Shown: positions 42,179 to 51,188 of the stretch, piece by piece
Layout of the letters: each line of letters begins with the position of its first letter
How positions within the stretch are numbered: position 1 is the stretch's first letter
Assembly (NCBI GenBank): GCA_036823195.1
Contig: DAISGI010000007.1
Span: 1 to 64,000 of the forward strand
Reading direction: 5' to 3'
From: UBA4874 sp002399435
GTDB lineage: Bacteria > Bacillota > Clostridia > Caldicoprobacterales > DTU083
DNA length: 64,000 bases
The notes under the pieces: model-generated
What the model saw: the letters and a program-made list of their open reading frames with translations, nothing else
The model's database searches: none
What the model was told of the DNA's origin: nothing
Position numbers and translations under genes: made by a program

Positions 42179-43231
42179 ATGAAGGGATATGGAGTATTAT
42201 CTTTGAATCAGCCCGGATGGATTGAAAAGGAGAAACCGAAGTGTGGCCCGCTGGACGCGCTTGTCCATCCAATTGTATTGGCACCGTGTTCTTCGGATGT
42301 CCATGTGATGCACGGCGGTTTTGGAGAAAATAAAAATTTGATTTTAGGTCACGAAGCAGTCGGAAAAGTGGTTGAAACCGGCAGTCTCGTGAAGAAGTTC
42401 AAGGAGGGCGACACCGTTGTGGTACCCTGCACCACACCCAACTGGCTCGCAGAGAATGTACAGGGAGAATATACCGCGCATGATGAGGGCCTGATGGCCA
42501 GTTTTAAATTCCTGGGCTCCAAAGACGGGACCTTTGCCGAGTATTTTCATGTAAATGATGCGGATGCCAACCTCGTGAATCTTCCGGAAGGCGTATCTCC
42601 GGAAGCGGCCGTTATGACAGTGGATATGATGTCCACCGGCTTTCATGGCGTGGAGAATGCCAACATACAGTTCGGCGATACCGTTGTGGTCATTGGAATC
42701 GGACCCGTTGGACTGATGGCCGTGGCAGGTACGAAGCTGAAGGGAGCCGGCAGGATCCTGGCCATTGGGACCCGTCCGAATTGCGTCAAAGTGGCGAAGG
42801 AATACGGAGCAACGGATATTGTGAGCTATAAAAACGGCGATACCGTAAAGCAGATATTGGATATGACAGGCGGAGGCGCCGACTGCGTCATTATCGCAGG
42901 CGGGAATCAGGATACCTTCCGGCAGGCAGTGGACATGACAAAGCCCGGCGGATATATTTCCAATATAAACTTCTTCGATATGAAGGATACCCTTTCCATG
43001 CCCGCTTTTTCCTGGGGGCTGGGAATGGCTGATAAAACCATACGCGGCGGATTCTGCCCGGGTGGTGCGCGGAGAATACGCAAAATGCTGGAAATCGTCA
43101 AATACGGCCGCGTGGATACTACAAAACTGATTACCCATCGTTTCAATGGGTTTGAAAAGATCGAAGACGCTTTCCATATGATGGACGAAAAGCCCAGGGA
43201 TTTGATTAAGCCCGTCGTTTTTGTGGACTGA
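42179..43231 (+). CDS. NADP-dependent secondary alcohol dehydrogenase (TbADH/CbADH type)
   Basis: 350-residue zinc-dependent MDR dehydrogenase, similar along its length to Thermoanaerobacter brockii and Clostridium beijerinckii secondary alcohol dehydrogenases, which interconvert ketones such as acetone and 2-alcohols. The N-terminus MKGYGVLSLNQPGWIEKEKP is typical. Zinc ligands are Cys37, the His of ILGHEAVG (residue 58, one less than TbADH owing to a one-residue deletion) and the Asp of TVDMMSTGFHG. The NADP-binding GTRP and KEYGATDI stretches carry the Arg and Tyr that select NADP, with Thr replacing the TbADH Ser. SD GGAGG is eight bases before ATG. Divergent from adhE. Confidence 0.95.
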   Translation: MKGYGVLSLNQPGWIEKEKPKCGPLDALVHPIVLAPCSSDVHVMHGGFGENKNLILGHEAVGKVVETGSLVKKFKEGDTVVVPCTTPNWLAENVQGEYTAHDEGLMASFKFLGSKDGTFAEYFHVNDADANLVNLPEGVSPEAAVMTVDMMSTGFHGVENANIQFGDTVVVIGIGPVGLMAVAGTKLKGAGRILAIGTRPNCVKVAKEYGATDIVSYKNGDTVKQILDMTGGGADCVIIAGGNQDTFRQAVDMTKPGGYISNINFFDMKDTLSMPAFSWGLGMADKTIRGGFCPGGARRIRKMLEIVKYGRVDTTKLITHRFNGFEKIEDAFHMMDEKPRDLIKPVVFVD

Positions 43232-43334
43232 TAAGTGTAAAAAGGAGAAGTGGATGCTGCATCCGCTTTTATGACGTCCGCTGCCATATGAAAGTATGGA
43301 TTTCAAAACAATTGGAGAATAGACAGCCGAAAAG

Positions 43335-43363
43335 GATACGGAGATTCCTCTGTATCTTTTTTT
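43335..43363 (+). terminator. Intrinsic terminator after sADH
   Basis: GATACGGAG (43335-43343) pairs with CTCTGTATC (43348-43356, one G-U), four-base loop, then seven T. Confidence 0.92.
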
Positions 43364-43484
43364 GCCCTTTGTATCTTTTTTCACCTTTTGAAACTTGTAA
43401 AGGATCAGGTAAAATAGTATACTGATCTCAATAAATGGTTTGGTTATAATTTCATTGGATTTATTGCCTGTTTTACGGATTTCC

Positions 43485-43685
43485 ATGAAAGGACCGGTAA
43501 GGAAAAATGTACTTGCCGCCCTAAATATAAAAGTCCGGCATGTTGATGTGGCTCCCGGGGAGGAAGAATGGATCAGGATCTGTTTCAAGGTGGTATATCC
43601 GCCGGCTCTGGATAGAAAGTCCCTCATAGGTGAATTATATGGGCTGGATGCTGTCATGCTGACCGAAGAAGACGACGCTATTTGA
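43485..43685 (+). CDS. Small hypothetical ORF, possible membrane-protein remnant
   Basis: 66 codons from ATG (open frame back to TTG 43440), ending 21 bases before the first peptidase gene. No SD is evident at either start. The C-terminal stretch (PPALDRKSLIGELYGLDAVM) resembles the closing beta-alpha-beta of small regulatory domains such as those at the end of MgtC-like proteins, which would make it a decayed 3' fragment. The rest of the 43232-43706 spacer holds the sADH terminator and nothing else I can name. Confidence 0.3.
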   Translation: MKGPVRKNVLAALNIKVRHVDVAPGEEEWIRICFKVVYPPALDRKSLIGELYGLDAVMLTEEDDAI

Positions 43686-43706
43686 AGGACAAAGGAGGCT
43701 GAAAGG

Positions 43707-44759
43707 TTGAAGGAATTTCTTGCGGAATTGATGGACCTGCCTGGTGTATCCGGGCAGGAGGAAGAAGTGGCAAAGCGTATCGCCGGAGAGTTCTCCGGAT
43801 ATTGTGATGAGGTCCGTACGGATCGGTTTTTCAATGTTTATGGAATCAAAAAAGGCAGGGCATCCGGGGGAAATCCTGTACCGAGGGTAATGCTGGCGGC
43901 CCATATGGATGAAGTCGCCCTTATGGTGCGGGATATTGATGAAAACGGATTTTTAAAGGTTACCAAAGTGGGCGGTGTGGATCAGCGGATCCTGCTTGCC
44001 CAGGAAGTAACGGTTTATGGCAGGGAAAAGCTTCATGGTGTGGTTACAACGGTGCCGCCCCACCTTCAGGAAACCGGCGACACCCGCAAAGTTGTGAAAA
44101 TGAAAGACCTGAGCGTGGATGTGGGTTACTGTGCCGAAAAGGTGCGGGAGCTGGTCCGGATCGGGGATTTGATTACCTTCTGCAATCCGATGGTTTCCAT
44201 GCAGGGATCCATGGTGAACGGCAAATCCATTGACGATCGCGCCGGTGTCGCCATGCTGAAGGGGGTTTTGCAGGAGCTGGACAGCCTTTCGTTTGAGGCG
44301 GAGGTCTGTGCCGTGGCGACGGTCCAGGAAGAGGTTGGTGCCAGAGGCGCCATGCTCAGTGCCTTTCAGGCAGAGCCGGATATCGGGATAGCCATTGATG
44401 TGACGCATGGGGAAACCCCGGACGCTTCTCCGGATGATACCTATTCCATGGAAAAGGGTATTGTGATCTGCAAAGGGCCCAATATGCATCCCGGTTTAAC
44501 AGAGAGAATACTGGAGACCGCACGGGAATACGGCATCGATTGCCAGATCAGTACCTGCGCGCGTCCGACGGGAACGGATGCCCGGTCCATACAGGTTTCC
44601 CGCGCAGGTGTTCCTTCGATTCTCGTGGAAATCCCGTTGCGCTACATGCATACAACGGTGGAGACCCTGAATCTGGATCACTTGAAAATGGGGGCCAGGC
44701 TTATTGCACTATTTATTGCCTCATTGAAGGAGGGATGGCAGGAATGGTTGAAGTATTGA
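43707..44759 (+). CDS. M42-family metallo-aminopeptidase, first of three
   Basis: 350 residues of the M42 glutamyl/deblocking aminopeptidase family (FrvX/TET-like), self-assembling di-metal peptidases. Metal and catalytic motifs: AAHMDEVALM, SIDDRAGVAM, TVQEEVGARGA with catalytic Glu, DVTHGETPD, and the C-terminal RYMHTTVE with the last His. Start TTG 43707 with AAAGGAGG eight bases upstream. First gene of a tightly packed trio whose members overlap end to start. Likely digests imported or intracellular peptides. Confidence 0.93.
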   Translation: MKEFLAELMDLPGVSGQEEEVAKRIAGEFSGYCDEVRTDRFFNVYGIKKGRASGGNPVPRVMLAAHMDEVALMVRDIDENGFLKVTKVGGVDQRILLAQEVTVYGREKLHGVVTTVPPHLQETGDTRKVVKMKDLSVDVGYCAEKVRELVRIGDLITFCNPMVSMQGSMVNGKSIDDRAGVAMLKGVLQELDSLSFEAEVCAVATVQEEVGARGAMLSAFQAEPDIGIAIDVTHGETPDASPDDTYSMEKGIVICKGPNMHPGLTERILETAREYGIDCQISTCARPTGTDARSIQVSRAGVPSILVEIPLRYMHTTVETLNLDHLKMGARLIALFIASLKEGWQEWLKY

Positions 44760-45763
44760 AACGTCTGACGGAGGCCAGAGGCGTCTCCGGAAATGAAAAT
44801 GAGGTCCGGGCCATCATCCTGGAGTTGGCGGCGCAAACCGGCGCCCGGGTGTCCGTGGACCGGATGGGCAATGTTCTTGCGGAAAAGGCCGGCCGGCCGG
44901 GCAGTAAAAAAATCATGCTGGAGGCCCATATGGACGAAGTGGGCTTTCTGATCTCAGGCATTCTCGACAATGGCATGCTGAGGTTCAAAACCATTGGCAG
45001 CATCGATCAGCGCCTTTTGCTGTCCAAAAGGGTATTGATCGGGGAAAGCCGGATTCCCGGCGTTATCGGCGTGAAGGCGATTCATCTGCAGGAACCGGAG
45101 GAACGGGACAAGGTCTTCCCGCAAAAACAGATGTATATGGATATCGGCACTTTTTGCAGGGAAGAAACGGAGGAGTTGGTTGAGGTCGGGGATTATGCCT
45201 CCTTTGACAGCCGGTTTGTCCGGTTCGGGGACAACAAGGTCAAGGCAAAGTCGCTGGATGACCGTGTCGGCTGCGGGATTTTACTGGAGCTTCTGAAGGA
45301 AACCCATGATTTTGACATGGTAGCCTGCTTTTCGGTGCAGGAGGAGATCGGACTGCGGGGAGCGAAGGTGGCTGCCTGGCATATACAGCCGGATCTGGCC
45401 ATATCCCTGGAAGGGACCACCTGTGCGGATATTCCCGATGTACCCGATCATATGCAGACCACCCGGCAGGGCAAAGGGCCGGCGATCTCCTTTATGGACA
45501 ACAGTTCCATTTCCGACAGAGGGCTGTTCCGCCGGATGGTGGAGACGGCGGAGAGCCATTCCATTCCTTATCAGATAAAGGAAAATGTCGCCGGCGGCAA
45601 TGACGCAGGCTGCATTCAGAAATCCAGGGGCGGGGTCCCGACGCTGGTAGTGTCTGTTCCCTGCCGCTATATCCATTCTCCGTCCTCAGTGATGGATCTG
45701 AAGGATTATTCCGATACCCTCCGGCTGATGAAAGAATTTTTGAAAGGATGTGAAACCAGATGA
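44744..45763 (+). CDS. M42-family metallo-aminopeptidase, second of three
   Basis: 339 residues. Motifs are EAHMDEVGFL, SLDDRVGCGI, SVQEEIGLRGAK and RYIHSPSS. In place of the DVT metal-ligand motif this copy has LEGTTCADIPD, with Glu at the ligand position, as in a common M42 subgroup. ATG 44744 (MVEVLKRL) is chosen since GGAGG at 44729-44733 gives ten-base spacing; it overlaps the first peptidase by 16 bases. Confidence 0.92.
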   Translation: MVEVLKRLTEARGVSGNENEVRAIILELAAQTGARVSVDRMGNVLAEKAGRPGSKKIMLEAHMDEVGFLISGILDNGMLRFKTIGSIDQRLLLSKRVLIGESRIPGVIGVKAIHLQEPEERDKVFPQKQMYMDIGTFCREETEELVEVGDYASFDSRFVRFGDNKVKAKSLDDRVGCGILLELLKETHDFDMVACFSVQEEIGLRGAKVAAWHIQPDLAISLEGTTCADIPDVPDHMQTTRQGKGPAISFMDNSSISDRGLFRRMVETAESHSIPYQIKENVAGGNDAGCIQKSRGGVPTLVVSVPCRYIHSPSSVMDLKDYSDTLRLMKEFLKGCETR

Positions 45764-46746
45764 AGGAATTGCTGGCGAACCTGACGGGAATTTATGGCCC
45801 TTCAGGCAATGAACAGAGGATCCGGGAGGCCATTGAAAACGAGATCCGGGATACCGTGGATGAAATACATACAGACGCTCTGGGCAACCTGATTGCGGTG
45901 AAAAAAGGATCCGGCAAAAAAATCATGCTGGCAGCCCATATGGACCAGATCGGGCTGATTGTAACCAATATTGACGAAAACGGTTTTCTGCGTTTTACCA
46001 ATGTGGGAGGGGTTTCACCGTTTAACCTGATTCACAGGAGAGTGATCTTCGGAAATGGAACAGCCGGAACGGTGGGCTATGAAACCGAAATGGAGGACAT
46101 GAAGAGCCTGAAGCGGAACCGGATGTTTATCGATATCGGAGCCGGCAGCCGGGAAGAAGCACGGAAATGCGTAAATATCGGCGATGTGGCGGCTTATTAC
46201 GCACCCATGGCGGAATGCAACGGGCGATACTTCGGCTGTTCCATGGATAACCGGGCCGGCTGTGCCGTATTGGTGGAAGCCATCAAGGCGGTGAAGCAGT
46301 CTCCCAATGAACTGGTTTATGTGTTCAGCGTACAGGAGGAAGTGGGCCTGAGAGGAGCCAGGACGGCAGCGTATTCCGTCGTTCCCGACATTGCCATCGC
46401 ACTGGATGTGACTCCCACAGGCGACACGCCGAAAACCGTCCCGTCCGCGATCCGGCTGGGAGCCGGTCCGGCGATCAAGGTCATGGATTCGTCCATCATC
46501 GCCCATCCCATGGTGAAGGAGCTTATGATCCGCAGAGCGGAGGAGGCAGGGATTGCCTATCAGCTGGAAGTCCTGACGGCCGGTGGCACCGATTCCGGAG
46601 CCATTCATCTGTCCCGGGAAGGCGTTCCTTCCGGCGTACTCTCCGTCCCCTGCCGGTATGTCCACAGCCCCCATGAAATGGTGGACAGCGGCGATCTGGA
46701 GCATTCCGTTGAATTGTTGGTAAAAATACTGGAAAAGGGAATATAA
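45760..46746 (+). CDS. M42-family metallo-aminopeptidase, third of three
   Basis: 328 residues with AAHMDQIGLIV (Gln in place of the Glu after HMD), CSMDNRAGCAV (Asn for the second Asp of DDR), SVQEEVGLRGAR, DVTPTGDTPK and RYVHSPHE. Start codon overlaps the previous stop (ATGA), so all three peptidases are translationally coupled. A terminator follows after about 90 bases. The substitutions near the metal site suggest a specificity different from the other two. Confidence 0.92.
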   Translation: MKELLANLTGIYGPSGNEQRIREAIENEIRDTVDEIHTDALGNLIAVKKGSGKKIMLAAHMDQIGLIVTNIDENGFLRFTNVGGVSPFNLIHRRVIFGNGTAGTVGYETEMEDMKSLKRNRMFIDIGAGSREEARKCVNIGDVAAYYAPMAECNGRYFGCSMDNRAGCAVLVEAIKAVKQSPNELVYVFSVQEEVGLRGARTAAYSVVPDIAIALDVTPTGDTPKTVPSAIRLGAGPAIKVMDSSIIAHPMVKELMIRRAEEAGIAYQLEVLTAGGTDSGAIHLSREGVPSGVLSVPCRYVHSPHEMVDSGDLEHSVELLVKILEKGI

Positions 46747-46836
46747 AAGTTCCGGTATGGACGTCCTGCCGGATTCCTTCCGGAGCCGACCAGCCAATCA
46801 TACAATTGGATGCAGATAAATGTGTACGATATTGGC

Positions 46837-46879
46837 CCTTTGTCCGGCAATGCCGTTAAGCCGGATGGAGGCTTTTTTT
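46837..46879 (+). terminator. Intrinsic terminator after M42 operon
   Basis: Twelve-pair stem (46837-46848 with 46860-46871, three G-U pairs, core TCCGGC/GCCGGA), 11-base loop, then C and seven T. Confidence 0.82.
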
Positions 46880-46899
46880 ATAAATATTTTTAAAACCTC

Positions 46900-46947
46900 T
46901 TGACATTACAGACGCAATGCTGTAGTCTGAATGAGACGGCAGCATTG
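46900..46947 (+). promoter_or_regulatory. Promoter and dyad operator of the BlaI/CopY-type regulator
   Basis: TTGACA at 46900-46905; the -10 at 17-bp spacing is poor (TAGTCT, 46923-46928). TACAG (46907-46911) and CTGTA (46920-46924) form a dyad like the TACA/TGTA operators of BlaI, MecI and CopY repressors. A second dyad, CAATGCTG (46915-46922) with CAGCATTG (46940-46947) and inner GTCT/AGAC, could fold in DNA or RNA. The 127 bases between here and the gene show no other feature. Confidence 0.65.
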
Positions 46948-47074
46948 TGGACGGGAATAAGGGCTACTGAGCCGCCGGGCAGCTGGCAGGAATACGATGT
47001 CCGGAGCTGCAGGGATCCAGTGACAACAGGATTGCAGTGCCGGGAACGAACAATGGAAAACGGGAGGAAAGAGA

Positions 47075-47452
47075 ATGAGCAAATATCCAAATCTGTCGGA
47101 AGCCGACAGCATCATAATGGAGATTCTGTGGAGGGATGGGGAGCGCACCAGTGCTTCCATACAGAAAGAAGTGGAAGGCAAGCTTCACTGGTCCCGTCAG
47201 ACGGTACGGACCTATCTGGCCCGGCTGATGGACAAGGGCCTTGTGGAGACAAAGGAAATAAAGAAGCGGCTGTACCATTACTGCCCGGCCGTTTCCAGGG
47301 AGGAGTATGCTGCGGACAAGGCAGGCAGCGTGCTGAACAAATACTATGGTTCCGTGTCCGATATGGTTGCCGGTATTGTCCAGAGCGAACAACTTTCCGA
47401 TGAGGAGCTGGACGATCTGGAGGAGATGATCCGGGAGCTTCGCAAAAAGTAG
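47075..47452 (+). CDS. BlaI/MecI/CopY-family transcriptional repressor
   Basis: 125-residue winged-helix repressor. The family pattern is clear: LSEADSIIMEILWRDGERTS at the N-terminus, recognition region HWSRQTVRTYLARLMDKGLV (about residues 37-56), RLYHYCPAVSREEY (about 63-76) and a C-terminal dimerisation helix. Members repress beta-lactamase, copper or wall-stress genes and are often released by a BlaR1-type membrane protease. No such partner is visible, but a 100-N gap begins 24 bases after the stop and could hide one. SD GGAGG seven bases before ATG. The TACA/TGTA dyad upstream suggests autoregulation. Confidence 0.92.
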   Translation: MSKYPNLSEADSIIMEILWRDGERTSASIQKEVEGKLHWSRQTVRTYLARLMDKGLVETKEIKKRLYHYCPAVSREEYAADKAGSVLNKYYGSVSDMVAGIVQSEQLSDEELDDLEEMIRELRKK

Positions 47453-47669
47453 AGGACATCGATGCCTTGTGCGATANNNNNNNNNNNNNNNNNNNNNNNN
47501 NNNNNNNNNNNNNNNNNNNNNNNNNNNNNNNNNNNNNNNNNNNNNNNNNNNNNNNNNNNNNNNNNNNNNNNNNNNNGATTAAGATGGAATGAGATAAGGA
47601 AAAAAGAATCCCGAAAACGGGCAAAGTACAAATGACAACCAATAAAAGGCAATAAGAGGAGGAAAGAAT
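47453..47669. other. Spacer with 100-N scaffold gap
   Basis: Bases 47477-47576 are N. The known flanks (24 and 93 bases) show no shared end sequence. Before the next gene there is only a purine-rich leader with GAGGAGG. A gene may be missing in the gap, since its true length is unknown. Confidence 0.9.
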
Positions 47670-49295
47670 ATGAAAAGAGGAAAGCAGGCGCTTGCCTGGG
47701 TGCTTTCCCTATGCCTGGCTTGTGTGTTGTCATCTTGTACAGGGAATCAGGCCCCGCAGCCAAAACCTGCCGGAACTTCGTCCGTTACCGATCCCAAACA
47801 AGGCAATGCGGACGCATCAAAGGAGGGTAATGGAAAATCCGAAAAGCCGGTCAAAATGTCCATGTATTATTCGGACAATGCGACTTTGCCTTTCAAGGAA
47901 GACTGGCTCACCGTTCAAACCATTGAAAAAAAGTACAACGCGGATATTAAGTGGGAGATTATCCCTATTGCGGATTACACCACCAAGGTTTCCCTGGCTT
48001 TGAATACAGGAACCAACGCACCGGATGTAATCCTGTATTCCAGCACCACCGGAGAAAATGCATCACTGGCGCTGAACGGCGCCATTGTACCCATCAGCGA
48101 CTATTCCAAGTGGACGCCGAGTTTCAATGAAACCGTGAAAAAGCTTGGCCTGCAGGAAGATGTGGATATGCTGAATCTGAAGGATGGCAAACGTTATTAT
48201 CTGCCGTCCCTTTACGACCTTCCATTTTATGACGGCGGCCTGATCCTCAGGGACGACTATCTGGCGAAAAAAGGGCTGCAGGATCCGGTGACCTATGAGG
48301 ATCTGTATGAAATCCTGAAATCCTATAAGCAGGACAATCCATCCTCCTATCCGCTGACCATTCTTTCCGGCCCCCGGGTACTGTATCGTATGACCATGCC
48401 CGCCTGGGGCATCAGCTTGCATAAGAATTCCTCATCCGGCAGCAATGTGCTGAGCTGGGACTATGGCAAGAAGGAATATTTCGCAGGTGCGGTCAGTGAA
48501 AAGTATCGGGAGTATATGCGATTCTTTACAAAGTTGTACAAAGAAGGCCTCCTGGATCCGGAAATGGCGGATCCCATTGATGCTGACAAGTGGAACCAGA
48601 AGCTGGCCACAGGCGCTTCCATGGCTACATATGCCTATTATGACCAGATCGGCGGCGTGGAGGCAGCCAGTGAAATCAAAGGCTTCTCCCTGAACATGTA
48701 TCCTGCTCTGGAGGGTCCCGCCGGTGCCCACCATCAGCCAAAGAGCAAAACCGGAACGGGTATCCTGTTTCCGTCCGCCACGGCAAAGCGTGATGATTTT
48801 GAACGTGTGGTGCGGACCGTGGATGCCATGTTCTTTTCGGAAGAGGCTGCAAAGATCTGGTGCATCGGGGTGGAAGGAAAAACATACACCATGAACGGTG
48901 ACGAGATTGTTTATCCGGAGGAGATCACCACGGCAAAGGATGGTGTGTATAAATACATGCAGATTCAGTATGGTGCCGGCAGCGATGTGACGCAGAAAGT
49001 CTGGATCAACAAGCGGGAGATGAGCAAATACGACGACAATTACCGCGCCATCAACGAAAAAATCAACAAAATGAAAGATGTCATTCAGTATATTCCGCCT
49101 ACGCCGCTGTTTGACGATTTGACTGCGGAAGAGGCTGCCAGTCTGCAGACGCCGCTGGCAGATGCCTTTGAACGCTGGAATGATGCATTCCTCACCGGTG
49201 CAAAGAGCATAGAAGGAGACTGGGATACCTATGTTGCCGAGATGGAGACATTGAAGATCAGGGAATTCTGCAGGATGTACAATGACAACAAGTAA
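47670..49295 (+). CDS. ABC importer solute-binding lipoprotein
   Basis: 541-residue extracellular binding protein (family 1, large LipO-like type). A lipoprotein signal is clear: MKRGKQALAWVLSLCLA then lipobox LSSC with Cys23 as the lipidated residue, followed by a Pro/Gly/Ser-rich linker. Two permease genes of the LplB/LplC kind follow in order, so it delivers an oligosaccharide or uronate-like substrate. No ATPase gene is present, as usual for this class, which borrows a shared MsmK-like ATPase. SD GAGGAGG. Confidence 0.92.
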   Translation: MKRGKQALAWVLSLCLACVLSSCTGNQAPQPKPAGTSSVTDPKQGNADASKEGNGKSEKPVKMSMYYSDNATLPFKEDWLTVQTIEKKYNADIKWEIIPIADYTTKVSLALNTGTNAPDVILYSSTTGENASLALNGAIVPISDYSKWTPSFNETVKKLGLQEDVDMLNLKDGKRYYLPSLYDLPFYDGGLILRDDYLAKKGLQDPVTYEDLYEILKSYKQDNPSSYPLTILSGPRVLYRMTMPAWGISLHKNSSSGSNVLSWDYGKKEYFAGAVSEKYREYMRFFTKLYKEGLLDPEMADPIDADKWNQKLATGASMATYAYYDQIGGVEAASEIKGFSLNMYPALEGPAGAHHQPKSKTGTGILFPSATAKRDDFERVVRTVDAMFFSEEAAKIWCIGVEGKTYTMNGDEIVYPEEITTAKDGVYKYMQIQYGAGSDVTQKVWINKREMSKYDDNYRAINEKINKMKDVIQYIPPTPLFDDLTAEEAASLQTPLADAFERWNDAFLTGAKSIEGDWDTYVAEMETLKIREFCRMYNDNK

Positions 49296-49339
49296 ATAAG
49301 GTTGGGAAATGATTCAGGATCGGGAAAGGAGGAGCGGCT

Positions 49340-50257
49340 ATGCACAAGAAGGAAACCTTCCGTGCGCATTTTCATAAATACTGGTCTCTTTATGCAATGA
49401 TGATCCTTCCCATGGCGTATTTTACTTTGTTTAAATATCTGCCCATGTTTGGAAATATTCTGGCATTTCGCCGATATCGGCCCGGTATGGGCGCCTTTGG
49501 CACCGGCTGGGTGGGATCTCACTATTTCCAGCGCTTTTTTCGGGATCCCGCTTTCTGGGGGGCCCTTGAAAATACGTTCCTGCTTTCCATTTGTAATCTG
49601 GTCATCAATTTTCCCCTCCCCATTTTATTTGCTCTTTTATTGAATGAGTTGCCTGGGGGGAAGTTCAAAAAGACGGTGCAGACCGTCAGCTATATGCCGA
49701 GATTCATTTCCACGGTTGTGGTAATTGCCATACTGCATGAGATTCTGTCCCCTTCCGGAGGCTTATTGAATCGGCTTTTGGGAAGTGCGTTTGGATGGAA
49801 TCCCATCTATTTCGTCAATGAGCCGAAATATTTCCGGGCCATCTATGTGCTGACAGGCAGTTGGCAATTTACCGGTTGGACGGCCATTATTTATCTGGCT
49901 GCCATTACAAATATTAACAGCGACCTGTATGAAGCCGCCGAGATGGACGGTGCCTCCCGGTTTCAGAAAATGAGGCATGTAACGATTCCTTCCATCATGC
50001 CCACCATCATGGTGATGCTGATTCTGCAGATCGGGCACATGCTCAGCCTGGGCTTTGAAAAGGTCCTGCTGCTTTATACGCCGGCCAATTCCAATGTCAG
50101 CGACATTCTGGACACTTTGGTCTATCGGACCGGGCTGATGAATCAGAACTACTCCTATGCGGCAGCCATCGGGCTTTTTTCCGGCCTGATCGGCCTGATC
50201 CTGGTCAGCACCGCCAATGCGGTCAGCCGGAAGGCCACCGGCGATTCCATATACTGA
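49340..50257 (+). CDS. Sugar ABC importer permease, LplB-like
   Basis: 305-residue permease with about six membrane spans. The EAA loop contacting the ATPase reads EAAEMDGASRFQKMRHVTIP (about residues 195-214). N-terminal segment YWSLYAMMILPMAYFTLFKY is typical of LplB/YtcP-type importers. SD GGAGG; 44 bases after the lipoprotein gene. Confidence 0.93.
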   Translation: MHKKETFRAHFHKYWSLYAMMILPMAYFTLFKYLPMFGNILAFRRYRPGMGAFGTGWVGSHYFQRFFRDPAFWGALENTFLLSICNLVINFPLPILFALLLNELPGGKFKKTVQTVSYMPRFISTVVVIAILHEILSPSGGLLNRLLGSAFGWNPIYFVNEPKYFRAIYVLTGSWQFTGWTAIIYLAAITNINSDLYEAAEMDGASRFQKMRHVTIPSIMPTIMVMLILQIGHMLSLGFEKVLLLYTPANSNVSDILDTLVYRTGLMNQNYSYAAAIGLFSGLIGLILVSTANAVSRKATGDSIY

Positions 50258-50270
50258 GGAGGGCAGGGAT

Positions 50271-51188
50271 ATGCAGATGGCAAAGGGAGAAAGGGAAATG
50301 CACAAGTCAGGCAGACTATCGAAGGCCGGGAATCGGAAGTGGTTCACATGGCTAGATACAGTGATTTACCTTGTAATGATACTGACGCTGCTGATCTGCA
50401 TCCTGCCGTTTGTGTATATGCTGGCGCTTTCCTTTTCCAGCCCCAGGGCTATCATGAATTTTCGGGTCTCGTTCTGGCCGGTGGGATTCCAGGCGGAGTC
50501 CTACCGACAGATTTTCCGTTATCCGCAGTTTTTTCACGCCTATGGGAATACCTTTCTTTATACCCTGGCAGGGACAGGCATTGCTCTGGCCATGACCATT
50601 CTGTTTGCCTATCCCCTTTCCAAAACCTTTCTGCGCGGCAACAAAATCTTCATGAAAATTGTTGTCTTCTCCATGTTTTTCAATGGCGGGCTGATTCCGA
50701 CCTATTTAATCATTTCCAACCTGCATCTGACGGGTACCCGCTGGGCCATGCTCCTGCCGTTTGCCATCAGTCCCTTTAATCTAATCATCCTGATCAATTT
50801 CTTCAAGGGAATTCCGGCGGAAATTGAAGACGCCGCCAGGATCGACGGCCTGGGATATTTCGGCATCCTGTGCCGGATTGTTCTGCCGCTGTCCACATCC
50901 GCACTGGCTACCATCGGCCTGTATTATGCCGTATTTTTCTGGAACGACTGGTTTAACAGCTTGATTTATCTGAACACTGAGCAATACCCGGTTATGCTGT
51001 TTCTGCGCAATATCGTACAGGGAACAGCCATGGTGGCGGATGGAGCAGGCTCCGCTGACCGCAGCAGTCTGGGCATTTCCGTGAAATCCGCTGTTATTAT
51101 CGTTTCCACACTGCCCATCATCCTGCTGTATCCCATGCTGCAGCGCTTTTTCATTGCGGGATTGACCGTAGGGTCGTTGAAGGGGTAG
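50271..51188 (+). CDS. Sugar ABC importer permease, LplC-like
   Basis: 305-residue permease, second membrane subunit of the importer. EAA loop: EIEDAARIDGLGYFGILCRI (about residues 183-202). ATG 50271 is preferred because AGGAGGG (50257-50263) is seven bases upstream; the frame is open further back into the previous gene. The operon probably ends here. The following 274 bases (51189-51462) contain a short CCGCA/TGCGG hairpin at 51385-51397 and no gene. Confidence 0.92.
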   Translation: MQMAKGEREMHKSGRLSKAGNRKWFTWLDTVIYLVMILTLLICILPFVYMLALSFSSPRAIMNFRVSFWPVGFQAESYRQIFRYPQFFHAYGNTFLYTLAGTGIALAMTILFAYPLSKTFLRGNKIFMKIVVFSMFFNGGLIPTYLIISNLHLTGTRWAMLLPFAISPFNLIILINFFKGIPAEIEDAARIDGLGYFGILCRIVLPLSTSALATIGLYYAVFFWNDWFNSLIYLNTEQYPVMLFLRNIVQGTAMVADGAGSADRSSLGISVKSAVIIVSTLPIILLYPMLQRFFIAGLTVGSLKG

